DNA of 64,000 nt from Paenibacillus cellulosilyticus. Lineage in GTDB: Bacteria > Bacillota > Bacilli > Paenibacillales > Paenibacillaceae. The notes under the pieces were generated by a model. That model was not told the DNA's origin and searched no databases. It worked only from the letters and a program-made list of their open reading frames with translations. Each line of letters begins with the position of its first letter. Within the stretch, counting starts at the first letter, position 1. Shown one piece after another: positions 54,786 through 63,435 of the stretch. The position numbers were made by a program, and so were the translations under genes. The stretch lies in the NCBI RefSeq assembly GCF_003182255.1, contig NZ_QGTQ01000011.1:62001-126000 (forward strand). The letters are read 5' to 3'.

Positions 54786-56285
54786 CTATTCCTCGCTAAC
54801 CTTCGTGGCGACATGCCCCTCGCGATATTGGCTTGGCGTGACGCCCGTATATTTCTTGAACTGCTCCGTAAAATGCCGATAGTTGAAATACCCGACCTTC
54901 TTGCTCACGTCGTTGACCAGCATACCTTTAAGCAGCAGCATCTTCGCTTGCTCCATGCGCAGCTTGGTCACGTATTTGATATAGGAGATGCCGACCTTCT
55001 CCTTGAACAGCAGGCTTAGATAAGTCGCGTTCATGCCCACATGCTCCGCCAGCTCCTGCAGCGTGCAGGACTGCGAGTAGTTCTGATCGATGAAGGCAAG
55101 CGCCTTCTCGACCGCATTGTGACTCGTCGCATGTTTATCTTCCCGCATAAAATTGTGCAGCATCTCCATCTGCCCCTGCAGCCATTCAAACATCCGGTCC
55201 CGCGACGACATCTCGCCAAGCTCGCGGTACGATACATTCGCCTGCTGCTTGGAATCCCAGCCGGACTCCTTCGCCACCTGATAGCCGATGTAAGCGAGCT
55301 TCAGCACCTCCCGCTCGACCTGCTCTGGACTCAGCCGCTGAATCTCCATCTCATGCTTGTACTGATCTAACTGCTTCAGCAGCCCATCCTTGTTGCCCGT
55401 CCGCATGCAGAAGACGATCTCTTCTTCCCTGTCGGTTAATCCGCTTGGCAGATGCTCTTCGACCGGCTCGAATCGGGTCCAGCCCTTCTCTTCGAGGAAG
55501 ACCGCATAGCGCAGCGCACGAATCGCTTCCTTGTAGCTCAGACCCGCTTCGGCAGCATTCGGATACGTCTGCCCCGAACCAATCGTCACCTGCGTCTGCA
55601 AGGAGAGAAGCGTCAGATGCTCCCACAATTCATCTGCAGGCAGCTCGAAATGAACAACGACCGTGATCCACTCTTTGCCGTAAGGAAAAGAGATCGTTTT
55701 GTACGAGGGATGCTCGTCCAGCCGCTCCCCCTTACCTGTCGCAGCGAGCACGGTAACACCAACTGCCCGCCCTGCATTAGCTTCGCCGAAGGCTGCACGC
55801 CAAGCGGGAACAGCCTCTTCCCCAAGCAGCAGCAAATCAAGCGCCGCCTTCTCCAGCAGCGCATCCTTATTCGCCTCCAGCTGCGTGCGCATCTGGACAT
55901 GCTCCTGCTGGCGGCCGATCCGCGCGATCGTCCGCCGGAGCGCTTCGTCGATTTTCTCCAGCGTAATCGGCTTGTCTAGGTAATCGATGACGCCGAGCTT
56001 GAGCGCCGTGCGGATATATTCGAATTCGTTGAAGCCGCTGAAGACGATGCACGCCGTATCCGGCTGCTCCTTCGTAATCTGTTCGATCAGCTCAAGTCCG
56101 GTTATGCCAGGCATCCGGATGTCCGTCATGACGATATCCGGCCGCAGCTCCCGCACCATCTGTCTGGCCGCCAGGCCGTCCTCCGCGGTGCCGACAAGCT
56201 GGATGCCGTATTTGGACCAATCCACCATCATTTGAAGACCTTGCGTCACAATATATTCATCGTCGAATATAACGGCTCTTAGCAT
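54786..56285 (-). CDS. YesN-type response regulator with AraC output domain
   Basis: About 499 residues. A receiver domain (1-125) carries the acidic pair DD at 8-9, the phosphorylated Asp55 in MTDIRMPG, and the conserved Lys in DKPIT. A long middle region of about 250 residues links to an AraC helix-turn-helix pair at about 395-495 (LQELAEHVGMNATYLSLLF; VGYFNYRHFTEQFKKYTG). A TTG opens the frame at 56294. I prefer the ATG at 56285, 10 bases after AGAGAGG. It is coupled to the histidine kinase gene and likely activates a carbohydrate-use gene set. Confidence 0.92.
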   Translation of the reverse strand: MLRAVIFDDEYIVTQGLQMMVDWSKYGIQLVGTAEDGLAARQMVRELRPDIVMTDIRMPGITGLELIEQITKEQPDTACIVFSGFNEFEYIRTALKLGVIDYLDKPITLEKIDEALRRTIARIGRQQEHVQMRTQLEANKDALLEKAALDLLLLGEEAVPAWRAAFGEANAGRAVGVTVLAATGKGERLDEHPSYKTISFPYGKEWITVVVHFELPADELWEHLTLLSLQTQVTIGSGQTYPNAAEAGLSYKEAIRALRYAVFLEEKGWTRFEPVEEHLPSGLTDREEEIVFCMRTGNKDGLLKQLDQYKHEMEIQRLSPEQVEREVLKLAYIGYQVAKESGWDSKQQANVSYRELGEMSSRDRMFEWLQGQMEMLHNFMREDKHATSHNAVEKALAFIDQNYSQSCTLQELAEHVGMNATYLSLLFKEKVGISYIKYVTKLRMEQAKMLLLKGMLVNDVSKKVGYFNYRHFTEQFKKYTGVTPSQYREGHVATKVSEE

Positions 56286-56290
56286 GTCCC

Positions 56291-58063
56291 TCAAACCTCT
56301 CTGATTTCATTTGGCCGGAAACGAATCTCGACGGTTGTCCCTCTGCCGGGTTCACTGCTTACGCGAAGCGAGCTTCGATGTCCATAATAGAGCATAATGC
56401 GCTCCTTCACATTCGTCAGACCGTATCCCTTCTCCGTTACGCTCGTATCCGCCATGCCGACGCCGTCATCCTCAACAGTGAAGACAGCGGTGCCGTCCTC
56501 CATCCTGCCTGTTAAGCGGATCATGCCTTCGCCGATCTTCGGCTCCAAGCCGTGATAGATGGCGTTCTCGACGAGCGGCTGAAGAATGAGCTTCAAGATT
56601 TCCAGGCTCATCAGCTCCTGTTCAACATCCACGATATAACGGAACCGAGACTTATAACGCAGGTTCTGAATCGTCATGTAATGCTCGATATGCTCCAGCT
56701 CGCGGAACACAGGAATCGTTTCCTTGCCTTTGTTCAAGCTGATTTTGAAGCTTTCGGACAAAGCGACGGTCATCTTCGCGATATCGGTGTTATTTTGCAA
56801 AATAGCCATCCAATAGATCGAATCCAGCGTGTTGTATAGAAAATGCGGCTTAATCTGCGCCTGCAGCGTTCGAAGCTCCGCCTCCCGCTCCTTCAGCTGC
56901 GAATGGATCAGCCGCTCGTTAAGCAGCTGATTCTCAGACGAGATCTTCCGGAAGGTCTCGCCGATTGCCCCAACCTCGTCTTCCTCGAAGGAGGTTCCTT
57001 GCATCGATGTGCCGGAGCCTTTCGACCAGTCTACCATCATTTTCTTCAATTGCAGAAGCGGCCTTGTAATGCTGCCGGAGACGAACAGCGACAATACGAT
57101 GGCAACAAGCGCGATAATCGCGGCGATCAGCATCGTGACGGTCGTGATCCGATTGGAATCCTGCAGCAGCACCTTCGCTTTGACGATGTGGAGGAACGTC
57201 CAATCCGTCGTCGCATTGCGGTAGCCGACCGTCAGATAGCCGTGTTCATGCAAATTGTGAAGCACCGCCGCTTCGTTATCGTCCCAGTTGATCAGATTCG
57301 AGATCGAGGTGTTCTGCGCGTAGACGCTGCGCGTCACATTGCTCGTCGTATCGAGCACAATAAATCCGCTGTCCTCTTCGTCGTTCATTGCCTGCTCGAA
57401 AATCGTGCTCTTCAGGTTAATGACCAGCAGTCCAATCGGACGGAAGTTCGCCGGATCGCGAAGCAGCTTCACACTGGAGAAGGAGCCGCTCGGATTGCGC
57501 GATGAACCAGATTGAAGCACGTTATAGCTGAAGAAAACCTCTTTGCCGTTCGCGGCTGCAGCCCGCTTGTACCAGTCCGTCTGACCGATCATCGAGCGGC
57601 TTGGCTCATCCGCATAGATGCCAGCATTGGCATCGGTGCTGCCGTAACAGACCGAGTGGTACCCTCGATCGAATAAACAAATGGAATCGATATGGCGCGT
57701 GTCGATCAAATTGCGTACGACTAAATTTTGCAGACGATTAGCCGTCCGTAGATCAAGCACATGCCCGTCAGGTTGTGCGCTTGCCTTCAGCTCCTCGCGA
57801 AGCTGGTCGTTCGCCAATATTAATCGATGCATATTAATGACGTTGCGAAATAATAGGTCGGCAACCTCGCTGGCCGTCTTCAAGTTATGCTCGTTGTTGT
57901 CCAAATGGTTATGCACGATCGTATCCTTCGAAATGTTGACCGAAATCGCGCCAAGAATAATGAGCGGCGGGACGGACAACAGCACAACAGCGAGCAGTAT
58001 TCTGGTCCGAAGCCGGCGAGGACGAAATTGCTTAAGAAACGTAAGTAGAGAAAATCCACGCAT
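56291..58063 (-). CDS. YesM-type sensor histidine kinase
   Basis: About 590 residues. A first membrane helix (about 20-44), an external sensor region of about 260 residues (Cache-like), a second helix (about 305-329) and a HAMP linker are followed by the LytS/YesM kinase core. The phosphorylated His407 lies in QAQIKPHFLYNTL. A GHKL ATPase domain (DDGVGM, KGYGLTNVKERI) ends it. The ATG at 58063 has AGGAG at the right distance; an upstream ATG at 58096 does not. It is the first gene of an operon with its regulator and a sugar-binding lipoprotein. Confidence 0.92.
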   Translation of the reverse strand: MRGFSLLTFLKQFRPRRLRTRILLAVVLLSVPPLIILGAISVNISKDTIVHNHLDNNEHNLKTASEVADLLFRNVINMHRLILANDQLREELKASAQPDGHVLDLRTANRLQNLVVRNLIDTRHIDSICLFDRGYHSVCYGSTDANAGIYADEPSRSMIGQTDWYKRAAAANGKEVFFSYNVLQSGSSRNPSGSFSSVKLLRDPANFRPIGLLVINLKSTIFEQAMNDEEDSGFIVLDTTSNVTRSVYAQNTSISNLINWDDNEAAVLHNLHEHGYLTVGYRNATTDWTFLHIVKAKVLLQDSNRITTVTMLIAAIIALVAIVLSLFVSGSITRPLLQLKKMMVDWSKGSGTSMQGTSFEEDEVGAIGETFRKISSENQLLNERLIHSQLKEREAELRTLQAQIKPHFLYNTLDSIYWMAILQNNTDIAKMTVALSESFKISLNKGKETIPVFRELEHIEHYMTIQNLRYKSRFRYIVDVEQELMSLEILKLILQPLVENAIYHGLEPKIGEGMIRLTGRMEDGTAVFTVEDDGVGMADTSVTEKGYGLTNVKERIMLYYGHRSSLRVSSEPGRGTTVEIRFRPNEIREV

Positions 58064-58420
58064 CCGACTCGAGCTCCTGTGGCCGATTCGGCCCATAGTA
58101 AGGTTGTTTCATCCATTGTAAACGAATACATGAGGATTATCACAGCGCACTTTTTTTAGGTGGGATGTCTGGTTTTTTTGGGTGAGATACATGTGCTCCG
58201 TTGATGGAAACCGCCATTCATGCAGGTTTTAAGGCTTCCTATTACTCACGATGTGGAAAGCTTGCATTTACTGCATCAATTTCCGACCATTTCTCCTTAT
58301 CCCGTGATTTAGACTAGAATTACCTGCATCTTTTGCAGGATTACACAAGTGATCGCGCGTCATTTATCGAAAAGGATGACCGTTATGCCGGCTTGAGCAA
58401 CCGCTTCATTAGAACAAGTA
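58064..58420. other. Gene-free region with small palindromes
   Basis: No gene is visible. It contains CCTGCATCTTTTGCAGG (about 58329-58345) and TTGCATTTACTGCATC (about 58262-58277). These short hairpins recall the TGCA-armed cores of the 51-bp arrays but are not tandemly arranged. Confidence 0.5.
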
Positions 58421-58460
58421 AAGCTGTCGCCAGTGCATCTTACATGCATCTGGGACAGCT
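58421..58460 (-). terminator. Terminator of the GH3 gene
   Basis: Long stem AAGCTGTC..CAGTGCAT / ATGCATcTG..GACAGCT, followed on the minus strand by TTTACTTG. Confidence 0.7.
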
Positions 58461-58475
58461 CCCTTCGATCCTATG

Positions 58476-61025
58476 CTAATTACGATGTGACGGATTCGCC
58501 AAGCCATGCAGCACGCTCTCGCATTGCTCGACTGCAGCTGCAAACTCGCGGGACGGCACGACTGCCGCTTCTAGTACGATACGCTCGGAAGATTCGCCTA
58601 TCAGAATGGTGAAAGCTCCTTCGGACACTTCCCACCTATTGCGCTTGGTGCTCCACGTGCTGAACGAACGCGGCGTGAGCAGCATTACCGCTCGGGTGGT
58701 GCCGCCAGCTCGTATTTCGAGCTTCGCATAGTTCTTCAATTGGAGCGCCGGCTCGCCGGCTGCGCTTGGGTAACGAACATACAGCTGCGGCACTGCTTGA
58801 CCGTCGTGCTCTCCGACATTCGAGATGTCGAATGAAACCTGTAAGCGAGGGAGTCCGTCGTTCTCCACCTGCTTGATCTCGATTGCGTCGTAACGGAACG
58901 AAGTATAGGATAAACCGTGTCCGAACGGGAACAGCAGCTCCTCCTCTTCAGCCGTGAACCAACGGTAGCCGATTTTCAACTTCTCGGAATAGACCGTATC
59001 TAGCCCGATGCCAGGGTATTGTCCCGTGCTGCTCAGCGGCCCTTGCTCAAGCGATTTCGGGAATGTCATTGGCAGACGGCCTGACGGATTCGTATCGCCG
59101 AACAATACTTTCGCAATCGCTTCTCCGCCCAGCTGTCCCGGATACCACGCTTCAACTACTGCTGCGACTTGGTCCAGCCACGGCATTGCAACCGGTCCGC
59201 CGGTATTGAGCACGACAATCGTGTTCGGATTTGCTGCCGCAACGGCGGCAATAAGCTCGTCCTGCATACCAGGCAGCGACAGCGACGGCTTGTCGAAGTG
59301 CTCGGTCATATAATCGTTCACGAATACAATTGCCGTATCAGCAGTGCTTGCAGTCCGAACAGCTTCCTCTATTAATGGATGATCCGTTCCCGCATACCAT
59401 TCCAATGCGATTGACGGCAGCGATGCATGTTCCCCTATGACAGCCTTATAATGCACTTCGACTTGTACGCTTATACCGGATTCCATCCTCTTCCTTCCGA
59501 TTGAATAGAGCGTCTGGAACGCCCAATTGTCGATGATGAGCTCCCCATCTAGGTAGAGTCGCGCCCCGCCGGAGGCTGGAAGATAAAACGTGTAATCTGC
59601 GCTTTCCTTCGGCGTCAGCGTACCGGTCCACTTCGCGGAAGAGGTATACGGCACACCGTCGAACTGCCAGTTCAAGCGAAGGTTCGGCATCGCTTGCGTA
59701 TGGAGCGGTTCGCCGCTCAAATCATACGAAGCATAGGATGTCATGATCAGACCACCATCGAACCGATCCGGAGGAATCGTCAAATTCACATTCGGCGATG
59801 GATAAACGAACGAAGGTCCCATCGGAACGGGCGCCGTTCCTGGCGCATAGGTCACTTGCAGGTTCGCGCCGGCACGGCGCTCCATTGCCGCAAGCGGCGT
59901 CATAACGCTGACGTTCGGTACATGAGCGCTGCCGCCGCCGGATGCGATAAGGTTGACGGCAGCTTGTCCGATGACGGCGATCGAACCAGTTGATGTTAGC
60001 GGCAGAACATTATTGTTATTTTGCAGCAGGACGATTGATTGTTCAGCTAGGTACAGCGATTCTTCATCATGCTGGATGTATGGGCTAGATGCTGTTGGTG
60101 TTGGTGTTGGTGTTGGTGTTGGTGTTGGTGTTGATGCTGGTGAGTCTACCTGCTCCCGGTCGAACAAGCCGAAGCTGAACATTTGGCGGAGAATGCGGCC
60201 AGCGCTGTCGTCAATCATCGCCATCGACACTTGGCCATCTGCGACAGCCTGCTTTAATGGCTCGCCATAGAACCGCTTGTGCGGAATCGTCAGCTCATAG
60301 TCGAGTCCTGCGTATAGGGATGGGACCGTACTCTGAGTCGCTAGAAAGTCAGAAACGACGAAGCCGTCGAACTGCCAATTGTCCTTCAGCACCTGCTGCA
60401 GCAGGTACATATTCTCCGCTCCGTGCGTTCCGTTGATCCGATTGTAGGACGCCATGATGGAAGCGGCCTTCCCTTCACGGACAGCGGCTTCGAACGCCGG
60501 GAGATAGATTTCTCTTAACGTCCGCTCATCGATGATGCTGTTCTGGGTGAAGCGGTCGAACTCCTGATTATTCGCTGCATAATGCTTTACGCAGGCCATG
60601 ACGCCTTGCTCCTGAATGCCCTGAATGACCGCTGTTCCCGTTGCTGCCGACAGCAGCGGATCTTCGCCATAACCTTCGAAGGTCCGGCCATTGAGCGGCG
60701 TGCGGGCAATGTTGACGGTCGGGCCGAGCAGCAGCGAGGTTCCCCGCTCTTGCGCATCCTTGCCTACAACCTCGCCATAAATGCGGGCCGCTTCTTGGTT
60801 GAAAGCAGCGCCAAGCGCGATCGGCGCCGGAAGCTGCGTGCCCACCTGCTCGTGTGGACCTGTAACGCCGCCGGGTCCGTCGTTCAGCTTCAATATAGGA
60901 ATGCTCAGCTTCTCATCTGGCGTTCCGCCATTCATTAGCGCGAGCTTGTCATCGAGCGACATCGCTGCGAGCAGCTCCTTCACTCTCTGCTCCGTGTCGA
61001 GCAATCTATTCATCCAAGGCTTCAT
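58476..61025 (-). CDS. GH3 beta-glycosidase with inserted PA14 domain
   Basis: 849 residues. The GH3 N-terminal barrel (about 1-280) carries the nucleophile Asp in FVVSDF (about residue 236). A Pro/Thr-rich linker (about 296-315) and the alpha/beta sandwich follow. A PA14 beta-barrel (about 415-545, NWQFDGVPYTSSAKWTGTLT) is inserted in the sandwich, and a fibronectin-like C-terminal domain ends it. This architecture is common in beta-glucosidases active on branched glycosides. There is no signal peptide. ATG follows AGAGGATGAGCAGACG. A divergent AraC regulator likely controls it. Confidence 0.94.
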   Translation of the reverse strand: MKPWMNRLLDTEQRVKELLAAMSLDDKLALMNGGTPDEKLSIPILKLNDGPGGVTGPHEQVGTQLPAPIALGAAFNQEAARIYGEVVGKDAQERGTSLLLGPTVNIARTPLNGRTFEGYGEDPLLSAATGTAVIQGIQEQGVMACVKHYAANNQEFDRFTQNSIIDERTLREIYLPAFEAAVREGKAASIMASYNRINGTHGAENMYLLQQVLKDNWQFDGFVVSDFLATQSTVPSLYAGLDYELTIPHKRFYGEPLKQAVADGQVSMAMIDDSAGRILRQMFSFGLFDREQVDSPASTPTPTPTPTPTPTASSPYIQHDEESLYLAEQSIVLLQNNNNVLPLTSTGSIAVIGQAAVNLIASGGGSAHVPNVSVMTPLAAMERRAGANLQVTYAPGTAPVPMGPSFVYPSPNVNLTIPPDRFDGGLIMTSYASYDLSGEPLHTQAMPNLRLNWQFDGVPYTSSAKWTGTLTPKESADYTFYLPASGGARLYLDGELIIDNWAFQTLYSIGRKRMESGISVQVEVHYKAVIGEHASLPSIALEWYAGTDHPLIEEAVRTASTADTAIVFVNDYMTEHFDKPSLSLPGMQDELIAAVAAANPNTIVVLNTGGPVAMPWLDQVAAVVEAWYPGQLGGEAIAKVLFGDTNPSGRLPMTFPKSLEQGPLSSTGQYPGIGLDTVYSEKLKIGYRWFTAEEEELLFPFGHGLSYTSFRYDAIEIKQVENDGLPRLQVSFDISNVGEHDGQAVPQLYVRYPSAAGEPALQLKNYAKLEIRAGGTTRAVMLLTPRSFSTWSTKRNRWEVSEGAFTILIGESSERIVLEAAVVPSREFAAAVEQCESVLHGLANPSHRN
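60095..60130 (-). repeat. Hexanucleotide microsatellite in the GH3 linker
   Basis: Six perfect copies of TTGGTG, encoding Thr-Pro repeats on the minus strand. The unit keeps the frame, so slippage would change only linker length. Confidence 0.9.
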
Positions 61026-61175
61026 CGTCTGCTCATCCTCTCTGCATCATTATCCGATTGCATGTTGTACAAGAACTGCGATATCCTTATTAAAACGCTT
61101 TCTTCACGTCGTAACAATTCTGTATTTACGGCTATCATTCTCCGATTTACAGATCATGCGGAAAGGAGCACCTCC

Positions 61176-62168
61176 ATGAATCACAGCGAGCTTGATCGGT
61201 ATCTGAGAGCGAACAATGAGACAGAAGCGAAGCAGCTCGCGCTGAAGCAGAACGTCAATGATATTGCATCTGCACCGCGTCGGCATGAGGAAGGCCCCTT
61301 CCGCATGCCGGACTCGCCATTTTTCACCAACGGGCCTATCCATATTCGCAAACATAACCGTTTCGCGCCGATGCCGCTCCATTATCACGATTTTATCGAG
61401 CTGAATTACATCTACTCGGGTACATGCAGGCAGTCGATCAACGGCGAGGACGTCGTGCTTCGCGAAGGGCAGGTCTGTCTGCTTGATTCGGATGTGGTGC
61501 ACGGGATTGAGACGATGGGCGAAGGCGATATTCTGATCAATATCATTATGAAGAAAGAAACGTTCACCACCTCGTTCTTGAGCCGATTCAGCTCGCAGGG
61601 GATCGTCTCTGATTTCCTCGCCAATGCGATCACGGAGAACACGAATCATAACCGCTATATTGTGTTCGAGTGCGGGGAGCACGGGGAGCTGCATTGGTTC
61701 ATGCGAAGCCTGATGTGCGAGGCGTTCGGAGATCGTGCTTATGCGAAGGAAATGATCTATAACTACATCATGCTGATCTTCACCGAGCTCATGCGCGTGT
61801 ACACGGTTCGTACGAATCGTGCTGGAGACCAGGCGGAGTCGCGGGCGGATCTGATTCAAGTGCTGAACTATATCGAGAGAAACTACCGGGACTGCACGTT
61901 GACTTCGTTGTCTCGTTCGTTTAATTTTAATTCCAACTATCTGGGGAATTTGCTGAAAAAGCGGACTGGCAAAACGTTCATCGAGCTGGTTAAGACACAA
62001 CGGCTCATCCAAGCGGCCGACCTGCTCGCGAATACGAATCGCGCGATCGAGGATATTGCGGCGTCGGTCGGCTACAGCAGTCTCGGCTTCTTCTATCGTA
62101 TCTTCGCCGAGCAGTATGGTGCGACGCCGATGGTTTATCGGAATGAGAAACGCAGCGGCGGACAATAA
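61176..62168 (+). CDS. AraC-family regulator divergent from GH3
   Basis: About 330 residues. A cupin-like sensor (HKHNRFAPMPLHYHDFIELN with metal-ligand-like histidines, about 60-180) is followed by an AraC helix-turn-helix pair (LTSLSRSFNFNSNYLGNLL; IAASVGYSSLGFFYRIFAEQ). An ATG opens the frame at 61062, but GAAAGGAGCACCTCC lies directly before the ATG at 61176. The 150-bp gap to the GH3 start would hold its sites. Confidence 0.9.
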   Translation: MNHSELDRYLRANNETEAKQLALKQNVNDIASAPRRHEEGPFRMPDSPFFTNGPIHIRKHNRFAPMPLHYHDFIELNYIYSGTCRQSINGEDVVLREGQVCLLDSDVVHGIETMGEGDILINIIMKKETFTTSFLSRFSSQGIVSDFLANAITENTNHNRYIVFECGEHGELHWFMRSLMCEAFGDRAYAKEMIYNYIMLIFTELMRVYTVRTNRAGDQAESRADLIQVLNYIERNYRDCTLTSLSRSFNFNSNYLGNLLKKRTGKTFIELVKTQRLIQAADLLANTNRAIEDIAASVGYSSLGFFYRIFAEQYGATPMVYRNEKRSGGQ

Positions 62169-62186
62169 CTTGAATGAGGAGGGTGA

Positions 62187-62777
62187 ATGGCGATGAAAGC
62201 GAAGGCGAGTGAACTACCGGTTATGTTGTTCGAGGACCCGCAAGCGCTTGAAGAGTGGCTCGCGGCAAACCACGCTACGTCCCCAGGCTTCCGGCTGCAA
62301 ATTGCGAAGAAGGATTCTGGCATTCAATCCGTGAATTATGCGGAAGCGCTCGATGTTGCGTTATGTTACGGATGGATTGACAGCCAGAAGGAAAAGCTCG
62401 ATGACAAGTCGTGGCTGCAGCGGTTCACGCCGCGCGGGCCGAAGAGCATCTGGTCGAAGGTGAATGTAGATAAGGTCGAGCTGCTTATTGCCAATGGCCG
62501 GATGAAGCCCGCTGGCCTCGAAGCCATTGAGAAGGCCAAGCAGAATGGACTATGGGACAAGGCTTACGAGTCGCAAAGCAATGCCACAATGCCTGAAGAT
62601 TTCGCGGCCGAATTGGAGCGTAACGAGAAGGCGAAAGCATTTTACGAAACGTTGAATCGGCAAAATAAATATGCAATCCTGTTCCGCATTCATAACGTGA
62701 AGAAGGAAGAAACGCGTAAGAAGAAAATTGCGCAGTTCGTGGAGATGCTGGAGAAGGGCGAGAAGATCTATCCTTAG
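62187..62777 (+). CDS. YdeI/OmpD-associated family protein
   Basis: 196 residues matching the YdeI-like (DUF1905-neighbour) family: ALDVALCYGWIDSQKEKLD, then YLQRFTPRGPKSIWSKVN-type core and a basic C-terminal tail (KKEETRKKKI). Reported roles include protection from antimicrobial peptides; the biochemical function is unknown. It follows the AraC gene by 18 bp with its own GAGGAGGG ribosome site, so both may be co-transcribed. Two ATGs (62187, 62193) are possible starts. Confidence 0.9.
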   Translation: MAMKAKASELPVMLFEDPQALEEWLAANHATSPGFRLQIAKKDSGIQSVNYAEALDVALCYGWIDSQKEKLDDKSWLQRFTPRGPKSIWSKVNVDKVELLIANGRMKPAGLEAIEKAKQNGLWDKAYESQSNATMPEDFAAELERNEKAKAFYETLNRQNKYAILFRIHNVKKEETRKKKIAQFVEMLEKGEKIYP

Positions 62778-62826
62778 CGTGTTATTCGTATTGAAACCGA
62801 CACTCTTACTCCTTGTTCGCAGATAG

Positions 62827-62855
62827 TTCACTTCTTTTTCCAATTGTGTTATCAT
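62827..62855 (+). promoter_or_regulatory. Promoter of the antitoxin RNA
   Basis: TTCACT, 17-bp spacer, and an extended -10, TGTTATCAT, predict transcription from about 62862, where no coding frame begins. Confidence 0.55.
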
Positions 62856-62861
62856 ACTTGT

Positions 62862-62982
62862 AAAGAAGCCGAGTGCGCTAACACTCGGCCTGACAATCGG
62901 CTTGGATGGGGTTATCCCCTTCTAGTGTCACTAGACGAATAAGAACCCACCTTCGGCGGTCAACCTTGGGGTGGGTTCTTTA
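62862..62982 (+). ncRNA. Probable antisense antitoxin RNA of a type I system
   Basis: A non-coding stretch begins with a hairpin (GCCGAGTG..CACTCGGC, about 62868-62890), holds a second one (GGGGttatCCCC) and ends in the convergent terminator AAGAACCCACC/GGTGGGTTCTT (62941-62980). Its 3' end overlaps the 3' end of the short toxin message read from the other strand. This is the layout of BsrG/SR4- and TxpA/RatA-type pairs. Confidence 0.65.
62941..62982. terminator. Shared bidirectional terminator of toxin mRNA and antisense RNA
   Basis: An 11-bp perfect stem AAGAACCCACC/GGTGGGTTCTT with T-runs on both sides. Confidence 0.85.
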
Positions 62983-63075
62983 TTTCTTCTTGTAGTTATT
63001 CGAGATGTAAGTAAGTAGTGCAAGGATAAACGATCCGAATAAGAACATAATCGTCAATGCTGCCTCTACTTTCAT
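62980..63075 (-). CDS. Type I toxin, putative holin-like small membrane peptide
   Basis: A 31-residue frame from ATG 63075 to TAA. The peptide begins MKVEAALTIMF, has one hydrophobic helix (residues 6-24) and ends in a basic NNYKKK tail, the pattern of the Firmicutes holin-like/TxpA/BsrG toxins. GGGAGGTGAGGCC is a very strong ribosome site, but half of it is paired in CCCTTCGAAGGG, which should restrain translation, as is typical of such toxins. A convergent antisense RNA gene overlaps the 3' end. Confidence 0.75.
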   Translation of the reverse strand: MKVEAALTIMFLFGSFILALLTYISNNYKKK

Positions 63076-63165
63076 GGCCTCACCTCCCTTCGAAGGGAAA
63101 CCATGCCCACCCAAGATTTAATTGTCCACCTTTACTTCGATGCTCCTGAAGGTTTGGCGAAGCAT

Positions 63166-63358
63166 TAAGTGTGGCTAAACCGTACTTAATCCCTTCAGAG
63201 TGTGGTTTACGCACGATTAAGCGTGGCGTTACCACGCTTAATCCAGTATGCAGCTCCTTATTCGAGCGCCGGAGCGGTGATAAGTGTGGTTGCGCCACAC
63301 TTATCGGTTGCTGAGCGAGGTTTACGCTCGATTAAGTGTGGTTCTACTACGCTTAATC
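63166..63358. repeat. 115-bp composite palindromic repeat array, second locus
   Basis: Hairpins of the type TAAGTGTGGT..ACCACGCTTA start at 63166, 63218, 63281 and 63333. The 52/63/52 bp spacing is the same as at 17.0-17.4 kb. Joining sequence GAGCGAGGTTTACGCTCGAT is a diverged form of that in the other array. It lies between the toxin gene start and the GH31 3' end; 63359-63435 shows nothing else. Confidence 0.9.
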
Positions 63359-63435
63359 TGCACCGCGCGCGACTCCCGGCGCGGTGCTCGAAAGCCTAAC
63401 GCCGCCCTAATGACCTGCCCGTTCTTTCTTGCACA

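Noticed and set aside
58064-58420. A third 51-bp-type repeat array
   Set aside because: TGCA-armed hairpins are present but irregularly spaced and unlike each other.
61104-62165. 353-residue minus-strand frame opposite the AraC gene
   Set aside because: Arg/Ile-rich shadow of the GC-skewed AraC coding sequence; no family signature or ribosome site.
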